From Colias croceus (lineage: Eukaryota; Arthropoda; Insecta; Lepidoptera; Pieridae): a stretch of DNA of 64,000 nt. Where the stretch lies: positions 11,998,001 through 12,062,000 of the forward strand of contig NC_059542.1 in assembly GCF_905220415.1 (NCBI RefSeq), written 5' to 3'. Positions 11,399 through 21,935 of the stretch are shown in pieces. The notes under the pieces are model-generated. The model was given only the letters and a program-made list of their open reading frames with translations, did not search any database and was not told the DNA's origin. Made by a program: the position numbers and the translations under genes. Numbering within the stretch: position 1 is the first letter of the stretch; every line of letters starts with the position of its first letter.

Positions 11399-12255
11399 TC
11401 AATAGCTGGGTCCACACCGGACGATCCACCGCGATCCAATCGCGCGCGGCAGGCGCGCGATCCAAAGATGCGGGCGGTGTGGACGTGCCGCGCGCGATCC
11501 ATGCACGCGTTTTGCCGCGCGCGATCCCTACCTCGTGCGATCCGTCAGCGGGCGGTTTTTGTACCCGCTTCAAAGGTGCCTGAGTTGCGTGATGCGCGCG
11601 GTGTGGACGGTTGTGTTTTGGTTCGCGCGATCCACCTCACCTCAGAAAGTCATGGATATCTCGGAAAGTCGCCGTCTGATACCGTTGTACAAAAAATTTC
11701 CATGTTTATGGGATCCCAAGGATTCGATTTCACAATTAAAGGTGTCAGGGATGATGCATGGCGTCATATTTCTTGCGAAATGGGGAAGTCGGTCGAAAAT
11801 CTGAAGAAAATATAATTTGTATCATTCTTTCTTAGCTTGTTATCCAATAATGAACACAATATCTCAAATTGATTAGCATTCATTCTTGCAAAAGTGTGTT
11901 CCACTTCATCTGAAACTAACTCTGCGTACAGCTGAGTCCCAGATTCCAATCGATTTTTGTAAAGTTGTTTCACCCAAAACCGTCGATTTCTTTTTTTTTT
12001 ATTTTTTTCGCAAACATTTCAGTATAATAAAAGTTACTGCTGCAACGGCAAGACGCCGCCGTTGTACGTGTGACTCCATATCGTACAAGAGTTAGACTGG
12101 CTGAATCACGGATCGCCTTAGGATCACTTGGAGCGCATATTTTGGATCGCAAGTTTTTAAAGTGGATCGGCCTAACATGATCCACGATCCATGCTCCGCG
12201 ATCCTGGATCGCGGATCGCGGGATCACTGGATCGTCCGGTGTGGACCCAGCTATT
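11399..12255. mobile_element. TIR DNA transposon (PIF/Harbinger-like?) with GATCC subterminal repeats
   Basis: The ends are inverted copies of TCAATAGCTGGGTCCACACC, and the match continues to about 30 bp. Inside both ends lie many copies of a CGATCC-type motif: direct on the left ('cgcgatcc' at about 11431, 11456, 11522, 11537, 11626) and mostly inverted on the right ('ggatcgc' at about 12108, 12142, 12205, 12212). These look like transposase-binding iterons. The interior holds a broken MADF-like coding segment (11652-11812). MADF or Myb-like proteins accompany PIF/Harbinger transposases in animals, hence the tentative superfamily. No clear target duplication was found. Confidence 0.6.
11652..11812 (+). 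pseudogene. MADF-domain fragment, frameshifted
   Basis: Two adjacent reading frames together resemble one MADF DNA-binding domain. In the first frame, from the ATG at 11652, 'RLIPLYKKFPCLWDPKD' matches the usual start (L-I-x-x-V-x-x-x-P-x-L-W-D). The continuation lies in the next frame near 11741-11812: 'RDDAWRHISCEMGKSVENLK' matches the second half (x-x-A-W-x-x-I). The switch of frame near 11735-11745 means the product is not made as one chain. It sits inside the TIR element at 11399-12255, so it is best read as the remnant of that transposon's accessory DNA-binding gene. A host MADF gene captured by the element is an alternative. Confidence 0.55.
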
Positions 12256-13321
12256 GAGCAAGCACTCTCACTGTACGATTAGGCACGCGTGCGATATGAA
12301 ACCTCGTTAGTCGTTACATTATGGGTCTTATGCAAGAGGTCATTAGAGTCCTCTTTATGATACGTTTAACTGAGAAATGTCTTTCACTTTCTTTTTTATT
12401 ATGATACATTACAAGGGCTTTACTCACGTTGTTCCTGGAGTAAGTCAAGAATCTACAGTAATTTTGAGGAGAGAAAATATTTGGTTTGTAAAATAAATAT
12501 TCTACTATTAGTTATTACTAGCTTTCCACCCGCAGCTTTGCTCGTGTGGAGTACAAAGTTTTGTATGACACGGATTTTCGAAGAAGACGCAGTATAACAT
12601 GTTAACGACTTTAAATACGTATGTCTCTTCAACTATTTTAAAAATAAAACAATTTAGTTACCCCCATTTTATTTTAAAGACCTAAGTATACAGTAACATA
12701 TTTAATGACTTCTCGCAAATCTGTTTTTAAATATTTGAAATTCTCAATACAATTTAGTTAATATACGTTATGGTTATCAAAATATAAGACTATCAAATAT
12801 TTCAGAACAATAGCTATCGAAACTCAATTTAATCTATCTCTGTCGATATAAATAGCTCGCAAATTATGATACTCATCCATCAAAGTTATTATCTTCGTGG
12901 CGTAATGGGTGTGAAATAACTTTGTTTAAAATAATGTCTTCTGTATCGCTACCGAATAATTGACTAAATATAAATTGTCCACACAAAAACCTTAATAAAG
13001 ACAAAAACATGTAAGTTTGTAAATATGAGTTTTTTGGACGACGGAAGTTGAAGAGACGAGAAAATTTATTGGAATAAAAAGTATCTATATCATAGTAGTT
13101 ATTTAATGTCATTCTTTTATAAAAATTATTTTATCGTGCATGGGTTAAATATATTAATAACAAAGTTCCCTTATATCCTTTTCTATACGTGTATTTTCGT
13201 AGAAAATTCTTCATTATTACTCTCCGGACCACGATGTTTTTTCTATAGTCTTTTAGTTAGAACTTTAGAAGTACATTGCTTATCAAACAAATCTGATAAT
13301 AAATAATTAAATTAAAATACT
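12256..13321. other. AT-rich noncoding stretch, one Helitron end fragment
   Basis: At 12528-12560 'ctagctttccacccgcagct' is the 3' end of a family B Helitron on the minus strand, with the rest lost. A 79-codon minus-strand frame at 12873-13112 reads as moderately hydrophobic but has no recognised domain or splice context, so I do not call it a gene. Confidence 0.35.
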
Positions 13322-13500
13322 TACATCCAAATATAAAACGCTTGCTTCATTCCAATATCTATTATTATCCAAAATATATTAATCAGAAGCCCGAATTTGT
13401 AATACACCCATCTGTATATCATCGCAAACCAAAATAATGCAATGTAATCTATCTTCAATTGCGCAATCCCATGACGGGAAAATAGACGTTATTAATTCTG
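13322..13500 (-). CDS. Candidate exon of an unidentified membrane protein (weak)
   Basis: On the minus strand an open frame covers this interval and stops at a strong splice-donor match, where 'tatatttggat' is followed by GTAAGT (plus-strand 13318-13323). The translation is hydrophobic and rich in Trp and Tyr ('DYIALFWFAMIYRWVYY', then 'INIFWIIIDIG'), as expected for one or two membrane helices. An in-frame stop lies just upstream and I see no good acceptor, so it would have to be a first exon beginning at an internal Met. The plus strand of the same region also has a hydrophobic frame (13437-13583) ending at 'aaag|gtatgt'. Strand and reality are therefore uncertain, and no family is recognised. 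Confidence 0.2.
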
Positions 13501-14896
13501 CAATAAGTATGCTTATTGTTTGTGCAATTATATTTCTATTACTAAATATATTTGACCCACATAGGGATAACTCAGCGAAAGGTATGTTTTCGAAATCAGT
13601 CTATTTTGGTAGTTCAGATAAGGGAGATTTATTTACTTACTTCAGCTAACGAAATATAATCCTCAGATAAATATAAATTAATGGTAACATTTAAATGTAC
13701 AATAACAATAAAAGGAACGAGTTTTTCACTGTTTCTTCAATCACATTACACATTTATAAGACAAATAAATTTTAACAAGGAATAATTGAACATCTTCTTA
13801 ATAAACTTTGATTCACTGAACGAGATAAAAGATAAATCAAAGATATATGATGAACAGAAGATATTCACGCCCCCATTCATGCAAAAATGCGACTTATTCA
13901 AAATCACATATTTTTACATGACTATCAGCGACATCGTAAGTATAAGTATTGATAACGTGTTTTACAGCTACATGTTTATCTGTAATCAAGGACACGAATC
14001 TGTACTAAAATCCTTTCCTTGTTATCCGACAGAAGCAAGATAATTTGACCACATGCTTGTTTCACGCCTTCGTTATCAAAGCAAAGGCTTTTAAATCAAT
14101 ATAAAGAAAGTTAACAGGAACCATAAATAATGTATCGAAAGGTCAGTGTATGTTCCCTTCAGTTCAGATATAAATAAGAGCGATAACACTTTCTATTATC
14201 GTAATTGGTGAAGGGATAAATGCCAACATCGTGCCTGAAGGGCTCTGTAGCTGTTAATATAGCTAACTGATTGGTTTTGCTTTCAATCTGATATGCTTAG
14301 GAAGAGTTTACAACCATTTCATAAGTTCAGTACGCGTTACGAAATTTTGTTATTGGTAAAAGAACATTTATAAGGGATACATAAATGCCTGTGAATACTA
14401 TGACGATAAAACAATATACAAAATTTTCTTCAGGACTTTTAAAATATAATATAGTAATTTTATATGAATGTCTGGATAAATAATGCCAATAATTAAATCA
14501 TGTTTATAATTTAAATAAGACAACATCTTATGTTTGAGTAAAAGGCATTGTAAATGTCAATTCACTACTATAATGTAGCAAATGGAGCGAACTCTGCATT
14601 TCACAATATTCTAACAATTTGCATCCCGAGTAAATACGAGTAGTATCGCAATTGAGAAATTCGTAAAATTTATAAGATCTTATTCTATGACTAACTCAAC
14701 TAACTGGTATTTCTGTCCTATAAAATATCTTTCAATTTATAACTTAGAAATAATTTTTACAATTGTATATTTTTTCACATCTTTCCGAGTACTTTTATGA
14801 CGATTTTCATAAGAACTTCTTAAAGATCTATATCTTTATTCTTATCTAGCAAATGATCGACATTGACACAAGTTGACACACGTTAATACCATCAAA
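13501..14896. other. Region upstream of the palmitoyltransferase gene
   Basis: No TATA-box promoter or convincing upstream exon could be fixed. An 85-codon plus-strand frame at 13786-14043 contains a possible donor ('gacatc|gtaagt' near 13935) but is preceded directly by a stop and matches no family I know. Confidence 0.3.
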
Positions 14897-15703
14897 ATGA
14901 TTTCATGGCTCAAGAAATTCCCAAGAATTTACGAAAAAGTACTCTGTTACTCATTATTCTTCGTCATAACACCATGCTTCTTCATATTCGAGATGAGCAT
15001 TGTCTGGCCAATCGTCGTCAGACACTATAAGTATGGAATTTTGAAGCAGATCATTCATATCATCTGTCCTGTCTTCTGCTTTATCAATGTCCTTGGGAAT
15101 ATGACTTTAAGCATTATCACGGATACAAGTATTAATAAGAGCTTTCAAATCGGGGAGTACTGCGAGTTTTGTAAGAGGAACCGTCCCCCGATGGCGTGGC
15201 ATTGTAAGATATGCAACGTCTGCATTCTACGACGAGACCACCACTGTTACTTCTTCTCACGCTGCATTGGATTATACAACCTACGATATTTCATCCTCTA
15301 TATCGCCTACATCTTCGTATCCATGGTGTATTCAGGCATCTACAATTACCTGTACGTTGTAACCAAAATGGAAGACTATGACTTCATGATTTCTGTTTTT
15401 AGAATTATAAATCCGTTTGTGAGATATTTGGTTCCAGAACCGATAGGCATAAAGGATGTTTATGTGTTGTTTTGGATGTTGAATGTAGGGTTAATAATAT
15501 GGTCTGGTATGTTATTTTGCTTTCATTTTAAAAATGCTATCAAAGGTGTTACAGCACGGGAGTATAAACTTAAGAGAAGGGTGAGTTGGTCAGTTTTGAG
15601 AGAAAATTTGAGGAACATATTTGGGACAAGATGGTATTTTGCAATTCTTTGGCCGCTAGCGAATAGTCCACTGCCAAGAGAGTATGTACTTAAGAATATT
15701 TAA
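14897..15703 (+). CDS. DHHC-type palmitoyltransferase, ZDHHC24-like
   Basis: A protein S-acyltransferase of the DHHC family: it moves palmitate from palmitoyl-CoA onto cysteines of target proteins at intracellular membranes. The 268-aa protein has hydrophobic helices at about residues 16-41 and 51-75, a cytosolic Cys-rich domain at 89-128, and helices at about 131-155 and 188-210. The Cys/His ligands C89, C92, H102, C103, C106, C109, H116 and C123 are present, and the catalytic motif D114-H-H-C117 is intact. T219-A-R-E222 fits the TTxE position after the last helix. 'ILRRDHHC' followed by 'RCIG' is closest to ZDHHC24 in my judgement. The frame is open 24 bases upstream from a TTG, but the first ATG is at 14897. 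There are no introns. It is the only convincing host gene in the window. Confidence 0.88.
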   Translation: MISWLKKFPRIYEKVLCYSLFFVITPCFFIFEMSIVWPIVVRHYKYGILKQIIHIICPVFCFINVLGNMTLSIITDTSINKSFQIGEYCEFCKRNRPPMAWHCKICNVCILRRDHHCYFFSRCIGLYNLRYFILYIAYIFVSMVYSGIYNYLYVVTKMEDYDFMISVFRIINPFVRYLVPEPIGIKDVYVLFWMLNVGLIIWSGMLFCFHFKNAIKGVTAREYKLKRRVSWSVLRENLRNIFGTRWYFAILWPLANSPLPREYVLKNI

Positions 15704-15751
15704 GTGTCTTATCATTTATCTGAGAGTAATTTAAGTTTAAGTTTTGTGTCT

Positions 15752-15757
15752 AATAAA
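15752..15757 (+). terminator. Poly(A) signal of the palmitoyltransferase gene
   Basis: AATAAA lies 49 bases after the stop codon, a usual distance for a short insect 3' UTR. No genomic A-tract follows, so there is no sign here of a recent retrocopy. Confidence 0.6.
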
Positions 15758-16351
15758 ATGTTTTATAAATGCACCATCTTTCGTCTTATTGCTGACTAAA
15801 CTTTATATGGTATTACTGAACTTTTACAAACAATAACATAAAAATGAAATGACATCGTGATATTTGTGCCTTTAAAAATTGTTTCCATATTAAATTGAAA
15901 CCAGTACAAATCTGAAATAACAACTAAAAAAACTATATCAAGTTGAACGACCCAAAAGGGACCAAAGCCAATTTATTTAGCTACTACCAGAACAGTAACG
16001 GTTATATAAGCCGCTAGCTTGATTTGAACAAACCACACAACCGCTATGTCGAGCCATGTTGGATTTTAACCGATTGTGATGAAATGATGAATTTGATAGA
16101 TTTTGGAAGAAATGTCTTATTATTAGGCAGCCACTTAAAACATAAAAATCAAATATTCTTTTTTCGCTTTACTCTGTGTACAATGAAGTTTAAATTAATT
16201 ATTATCCTATTCTAATTGTATTGTGTGCTTATCGTGTTATTGCAATTTTGTAGAGTCGAATAAATGATCTTTCTTTCTTTCTTTCTAATATCCTTTGCCT
16301 GGATGAAATTGCTTATAGAGCAGCCAAATGAACTCATATACATATACATAA
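15758..16351. other. AT-rich noncoding stretch
   Basis: No feature recognised. (TTTC)n 'tctttctttctttct' lies at about 16269-16285. Confidence 0.4.
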
Positions 16352-16547
16352 TCTATACTAATATTATAAAGCTGAAGAGTTTGTTTGTTTGTTTGAACGC
16401 GCTAATCTCGGGAACTAATGGTCCGATTAGAAAAAATCTTTCGGTGTTAGATAGCTCATTTATCGAGGAAGGCTGTAGGCTAGGCTATATTCACGCTACG
16501 ACCAACAGGAGAGGAGCCACGGGGGTGAAACCGCGCGGAGCAGCTAG
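16352..16547 (+). mobile_element. Helitron-like nonautonomous element, family A (reference copy)
   Basis: It starts TCTATACTAATATTATAAAG directly after an A. It continues with 'gaagagtttgtttgtttg', 'gaacgcgctaatctcggg' and 'atttatcgaggaaggctg', and ends with the hairpin region 'gggtgaaaccgcgcgg', then 'agcagctag' followed by T. TC start, 3' hairpin about 10 bases from CTAG and insertion between A and T are the Helitron signature. There is no Rep-helicase coding, so it is nonautonomous. Confidence 0.8.
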
Positions 16548-17157
16548 TCATAAATAAAATACCTTCACAGTGAATGTGAAACAATTAAATGAATAATATG
16601 TTATTAACAGGGTAAACTCAATGCGACATTGACTTACTATATTTAATAACTAACAATTATTTTGCAGTAATTCTACATTTAAACAAAGTATTATAATATC
16701 AAGAACTAGAATTCTAGTAAACACTTGACAAAACAAGTCAGATTTTTTTCTTCAAGTAACCGAATAATTCAAAATAATCGATTATGATACAGCATCAGCA
16801 GAATCTTAAGTCATTCTAATATAATGTACCAGAAAAATCTATAGAGAAAGCCCATGCCGAAAATAATCACGAATTAAAGTCCCATAATATCTCTACAAAA
16901 TAACTTCATTCACATTCATTCATACGTATTATTAATAAATAAACAAAACCAATCGTTTATCCATTTCATACGATACGTGTAATTCAAAAGGTTTATACTA
17001 TTTTTATTTGCAATAAAGTCGATATTACATAACATGCGCACGCGCCGATCACCGTTACGGGACCCGTTAGCTTACTCAATGGATAGTCTAGACTGTAGAC
17101 TTGTTCGATTTTGCTTGGTAATACCTGTTTTATAGACGTTCCTATAAAGGTTTGAAC
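16548..17157. other. AT-rich noncoding stretch
   Basis: Nothing recognised. 'cgcgcgccgatcaccgtt'-type GC bases near 17038-17060 are isolated. Confidence 0.35.
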
Positions 17158-17332
17158 TTCGTGTGAAGTCCCGTATAGTGGGGTATGGGTCATATGCATT
17201 ATGCATCTGTTTCACTGATCGATTTTCTTTAGCTAGGTGAAGTAGGTGATCAGGCTTCTGTGTCCAGCCAGATTGAGACTTTTTTCTTCATCTTCTCCGG
17301 GAATCGAACCCTGGACCGCTCGGTTCTACGCT
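17158..17332 (-). mobile_element. tRNA-derived SINE (diverged copy)
   Basis: Read on the minus strand it has a B-box-like 'agggttcgattcccgg', a poly(A)-rich linker, 'gcctgatcacctacttcac', 'atcgatcagtgaaacag' and a tail ending 'actatacgggacttcac'. It is a diverged relative of the intact copy at 55037-55251. Confidence 0.65.
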
Positions 17333-17448
17333 GTTTAATTGTATTTCACGATTCTGAATAGATTGAGGTATAAACTGAGGTCACTGACCTATTCACAAAT
17401 GGAGTGAAAAACTTAGCTCTCATTAAGTATTAATTGTTCATAAAAAAA

Positions 17449-18345
17449 TTGGTTGTCTGTAAAGTCGGTTTACTGACGATAGTTGAACGTGACAACGTCC
17501 GATTGTGCTTCTTTGTCGCTTCCGCGCTCTCGCTCGCACTTCAAGCCTAAAGCCTGATTCCCACGACATGTTTGCTTCACAAACCCGACCGCGCCACACC
17601 ATACCACATGCCATGGGAATCGGCGCGCTTGTGGTTGTTTGACGATGTTTGCCGACGCATGTGCTATCCATCGGAAGTCGGTAAGATCAAAGGTGCGCGC
17701 TTGGCGCGGTGCGACGGCGTTGGTCGACGTCCGTCGGGGCTTGCCGTCTGTAGCGCGTCATTGTTCGGAACCGTACGATAATTATTATTATCGTACAAAT
17801 ACGTCATCTCTTCAACGAGCTGTAATATTTTTATTTATACATAGTTATGTATTATGTATCATATATGATATGTATGTATGTAAGTATATATGTGTATGTA
17901 TGTGTATTTATAGCATGTATTTATAGATATTGTTTTTACTTATTTATTTATTATTAGGTATCTATTTTTAATTTTTATATATATACGTATATAATATGTA
18001 TATGTACATATTTTTTTTTCTCCTTTTAAATCAAACACCACCCATCTAATTTTAATTAACTTAACGTATCACTTAACATCTTGTAATGACCCACAGATTA
18101 GGAATGACCGTCCACCGTGCTCGCCAGTGCTTGCCATACGCAGACATGCCGTGGGAACGCTCAGTTCAAATCGCGACGGACGGCGACATGCGCTTGTCGT
18201 CTGCCGATGCTTGTGAAGCAGACATGCCGTGGGAACCCACCTTTACATGGAACGCCTCAGATGAGTCAGAGCGAGGTAACGCCGCATGAGTCATGTTTTT
18301 TCGTGCGTGCAGCCGGCTTTATCGAATTATAAGACGTTGTCACGT
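17449..18345. mobile_element. GC-rich putative TIR element with repeated CATGCCGTGGGAA motif
   Basis: The segment is bracketed by 'acgtgacaacgtc' near 17483 and its inverse 'gacgttgtcacgt' near 18330. It is much more GC-rich than its surroundings at both ends. A block close to 'gtgaagcagacatgccgtgg' occurs in direct orientation near 18149 and 18211-18235 and inverted near 17556-17582, with another partial copy at 17606. The centre (17820-18040) is a degenerate (TATG)n microsatellite. The 77-, 95- and 71-codon frames inside look like GC-content artefacts. Outer boundaries are approximate. Confidence 0.5.
17866..17915. repeat. Degenerate (TATG)n microsatellite
   Basis: 'atgtatgtatgtaagtatat' followed by 'gtgtatgtatgtgtattt', in the middle of the element at 17449-18345. 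Confidence 0.7.
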
Positions 18346-19020
18346 CAAAAATACAATTTTATTGCATTGATCATACAATCAGTTTCAGGTAGAAATGTTT
18401 TCTTTTTCCGAATACTTATTAATATACCTTTCCGCATTTATTTTGTGTTTGTCACTGAACTGACTTACTAAACGGCTGGGCAAATTATAATGCAATTTTT
18501 TTGTGTCTCTCTGACGCCAGCAATAGCATAGAATCGCGATTGGAGTCGGTATGTAATTGGCGTTGCAATCATAATTAGCCGCTGTTCTATTTATACAACA
18601 AAAACTATTTTTTTCTCATTTATCACAAAAATAACAAATTAGAAAGTTTAAAATATTAAATCAAACTTAACATGATGCAAAACTCAAGGTTTCTTGCAAT
18701 TAAGAAGTAGCTGAGAGAAACGACCGACAAATCTTTAAATAATTACCTTCATTTTTCTTCCAAAAGAGCATTTCGTAATGTGCACAAAAATTTAAAACAA
18801 ACATCACGATAAGCTCCCTTATAAGGGACGGAATCGTGACGGATAAAATGTCGTTAACATGTCGTGAGGTCTAAAGATGAACTTATAATCCTGGCTTATT
18901 GACAAGATTGTTGAAAGGTCTATATACAAATTAGGTGCATTTACGTAATGTCAAAATCATTAGCTTGTTTTTCTTCATATGAGTGTATACGGTACCTATC
19001 TTTATTCTATACTTTCTATA
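18346..19020. other. AT-rich noncoding stretch
   Basis: No recognised feature. A short inverted motif 'ctcccttataaggga' lies at about 18812-18826. Confidence 0.4.
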
Positions 19021-19216
19021 CAGTACTATAATATTATAAAGCTGAAGAGTATGTTTGTTTGTTTGAACGCTCTAATATCAGGAACTTCTGGTCCGATTTG
19101 AAAAATTATTTCGGTGTTAGATAGCCCAATTATCGAGGAAGGCTATAGGCTATATATTATTACGCTAATACCAACAGGAGCGGAGCAACGCGGGTAAAAT
19201 CGCGGGGCACAGCTAG
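19021..19216 (+). mobile_element. Helitron-like nonautonomous element, family A
   Basis: From 'actataatattataaagctg' to 'gcggggcacagctag' followed by T. The hairpin has decayed to 'gcgggtaaaatcgc'. Confidence 0.75.
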
Positions 19217-19513
19217 TAAATAATATATCGATTACTAGTCTTTTTGTTCCCTATTCATGTAATTTTGGATCGAATTTAACAAGCCGATATCGGATATAAA
19301 AGGAGTACCCGACGTCCGGCATTCAAACATTTCCTCAAAAAAAACAATTAGAAATCAAGGAAACACACACACCATCAAAAAACTTGTCATACGATTTTAT
19401 TGCATATTCATAAAGAATTATGCTCGAATATTGCGTGCAAACATTCAACTGGAGACTGCCTGGAAATGAATTATTATACACACCTTGAAGATGTATCTGA
19501 AATTTTGATTATT

Positions 19514-19702
19514 TTCATAAGTCCCATGTGGGGGGTAAGGGGCAGATGCATTATACATCTCTTTCACTGATCGATGTAATCAGCCTTCTGTGTAATGCCA
19601 GACCAAGACATTTTTTTTTCTTCGTCTCCACCGGGAACCGAACCCAGGACCCCTCGCTGTTACGCTCACGCGTCAACCACTATACCAAGGAGGCGGTCAA
19701 AC
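19514..19702 (-). mobile_element. tRNA-derived SINE
   Basis: On the minus strand it has the head 'cctccttggtatagtggttg' (A-box region), 'gacgcgtgagcgtaac', the B-box 'tgggttcggttcccgg', a poly(A) linker, and the tail 'ccccccacatgggactt'. It is closely similar to the copy at 55037-55251. Confidence 0.75.
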
Positions 19703-20359
19703 GGCGGCGGATTATTTTCATACTAAGTACATACACTACAATAAATAGCTCAAATAGTGGGTTTCATTCTTAAAGGATTTATCTTTTTTTCACAATACAT
19801 GCATTGCTTAGTTCACATAAAAGTTACATAATATAATAAATCAATATCGCGTGCATATTATTAAATCAGCCTCCTGCTACTTTTATGTACATAAGTTGTT
19901 AAATGTATAGTCACAGTGTGATCTTTATCACAATAAAATATATAATGTGAACTTTTTTTTCAGTAGGTACATGAATCTTGCGTCACCGCAGTCATAGAGG
20001 ACACATTCGCAGTCGTGGATTACCTATATCAAGATACTTACCTAACTAAAACACGATTGACGAAAAAGCTATACTATTGTAACCTCAAAAAAAGTTTCCG
20101 AAACAAGCAATGGTTCAACTAAATACCATGATGACAGCGCTTCGCAACGTTTTTGCCAAGCCAGAAACCGAATTACAAGCAATTGCCAGAAAAACAGTGT
20201 GACGGACAGTTCTTTTGAATATAATTACAATAATTGCCTCAGTAGATGCTGTCGAAACGTACCTGCAATGAAAAGAAAAAAACGTTAACAAATATATCAA
20301 AATTTGCTTAAAACAGACATATCAATTAGACTATAGGCACTGGCCAGAAACAGAGAGTA
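19703..20359. other. AT-rich noncoding stretch
   Basis: No recognised gene or repeat; the minus-strand 61-codon frame at 20115-20300 has no coding features. Confidence 0.35.
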
Positions 20360-21203
20360 AAAAACCGGCCAAGTGCGAGTCGGGCTCGCGCACAAAGGGT
20401 TCCGTAGCAGCAAATATAATAAACTTATTATGTCAATTTATACACCTGGTGAATGGAGCCTAAACTCTCCCGATATTTTGCCTTGTACTTTTATGTATGA
20501 ATATTAATATTAATGGCGTATTGCTTGAATAAGCTAATATTTCTCGTAAAAAGTACCTACATTATAAAGATTTTATATCATCGCGGATTTTTAAAGGTGT
20601 ACAATACTGTAGTATATTTTTTGATCTATCTTATAAGGTTCAGCCATCGTTTTCAGTGTAAGCACAATAACTTAACCAAAATTACAGTTAAATCAACCTA
20701 TCTCAAAAACTATAAGAGATACTTTGATCAAACCAAAAATCGTTGAAAGAGTTAATTAGCATGCATCACCTCTATTTTTTTTAGAATTTTATACCCCGTA
20801 GTTATAAAAATAGAGGGGGGGGGACATACTTTTTACGACTTTGAGAGCTGATATCTCAAAAACCGTTCACTTTAAGAAAAATGTTTTTTAGAAAACTTTA
20901 TATCATTTTAAAAGACCTTTCCATTGATACCCCACACGGGTATGTACATCGAAAAAAAAAATTTCATCCCTCAGTTACATGTATGGGGGGCCCCACCCCC
21001 AATTCTTTTTTTTACTATTTAGTGTCATATTTTTGTAGCGGTTCATACAACACATATTCCCATCAAATTTCATCACTGTAGTACTTATAGTTTCCGAGTA
21101 AATCGGCTGTGACAGACGGACAGACGGACAGACGGACAGACGGACATGACGAAACTATAAGGGTTCCGTTTTTGCCATTTTGGCTACGGAACCCTAAAAA
21201 ACG
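20360..21203. mobile_element. Interspersed repeat of the 'ccggccaagtgcgagtcgg' type
   Basis: It begins with 'ccggccaagtgcgagtcggg' and 'ctcgcgcacaaagggttccg', which form a hairpin (GTGCGAG...CTCGCGCAC). It ends with (GACGGACA)n and 'gctacggaaccctaaaaa'. GGGTTCCGTAGC at 20397-20408 is inverted as GCTACGGAACCC at 21183-21194. Elements with this head and tail are very common in lepidopteran genomes. The 66- and 77-codon frames inside have no coding features. Confidence 0.7.
21110..21149. repeat. (GACGGACA)n microsatellite
   Basis: Tandem 'gacggacagacggaca' units form part of the 3' end of the repeat at 20360-21203. Confidence 0.8.
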
Positions 21204-21935
21204 GGGATAAAAAGTTGATCTGTTCAAAGCTTTTCAGTTTTTAGATACCTATCAGCTATCATGATAATATAATATATCGCATTTCCATGAACATGCTATG
21301 TATTATATAAACGAAATAGGTACTATATTAATCTCTAAATTAAACCTTTCATAACTTACTGCTAAAGTTAGAACTGTTTGTTAAACTATAGCCATTCCTC
21401 CTCACTTTAAATATTATAAAATACTCTATTTATAATTCGAGAAAGAAATATATCAAAATTTTCCTTACGATGTTGCTATTACATACAAATTTTTTGGTTT
21501 CCTAACAATTACATGAATTGTGTCATTAAAAGAAGAAAAAACTAAATGTGTTACAAAAATAGCAATTCATTTAATCGTAGTTACGTGATCACAATTATTT
21601 TTACTCCATTTTAAGTCTTTGAATTGCTTTGCTGTTAGACCAATTACATTAAAAATATATCAAATAATCTATGAAAGTAAAGTTTTCTTAGATAGCCTTC
21701 TTGGCTACGACTAGGACTGTGATTTTGTCGCAATACTTTTTTGTTACCTAGGTATATTGTATTTGGTACGTTGCCTTAATGTAAAAAAATACATTTGAAT
21801 CATCAAATAAAAGGATATTCATATTATAGGAGTAAAATATTTCATTATTAAATTTTAGACGATTTAATTTCACTGAAATTGAAGAACGAACATATACGCA
21901 CACATACTCATTACTCATATACTATAAGCATGTAC
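21204..21935. other. AT-rich noncoding stretch
   Basis: No recognised feature. Confidence 0.4.

Noticed and set aside
14873..14896. Upstream start of the palmitoyltransferase at a TTG
   Set aside because: The frame is open, but initiation at TTG is unlikely in an animal gene; the ATG at 14897 begins just before the first membrane helix.
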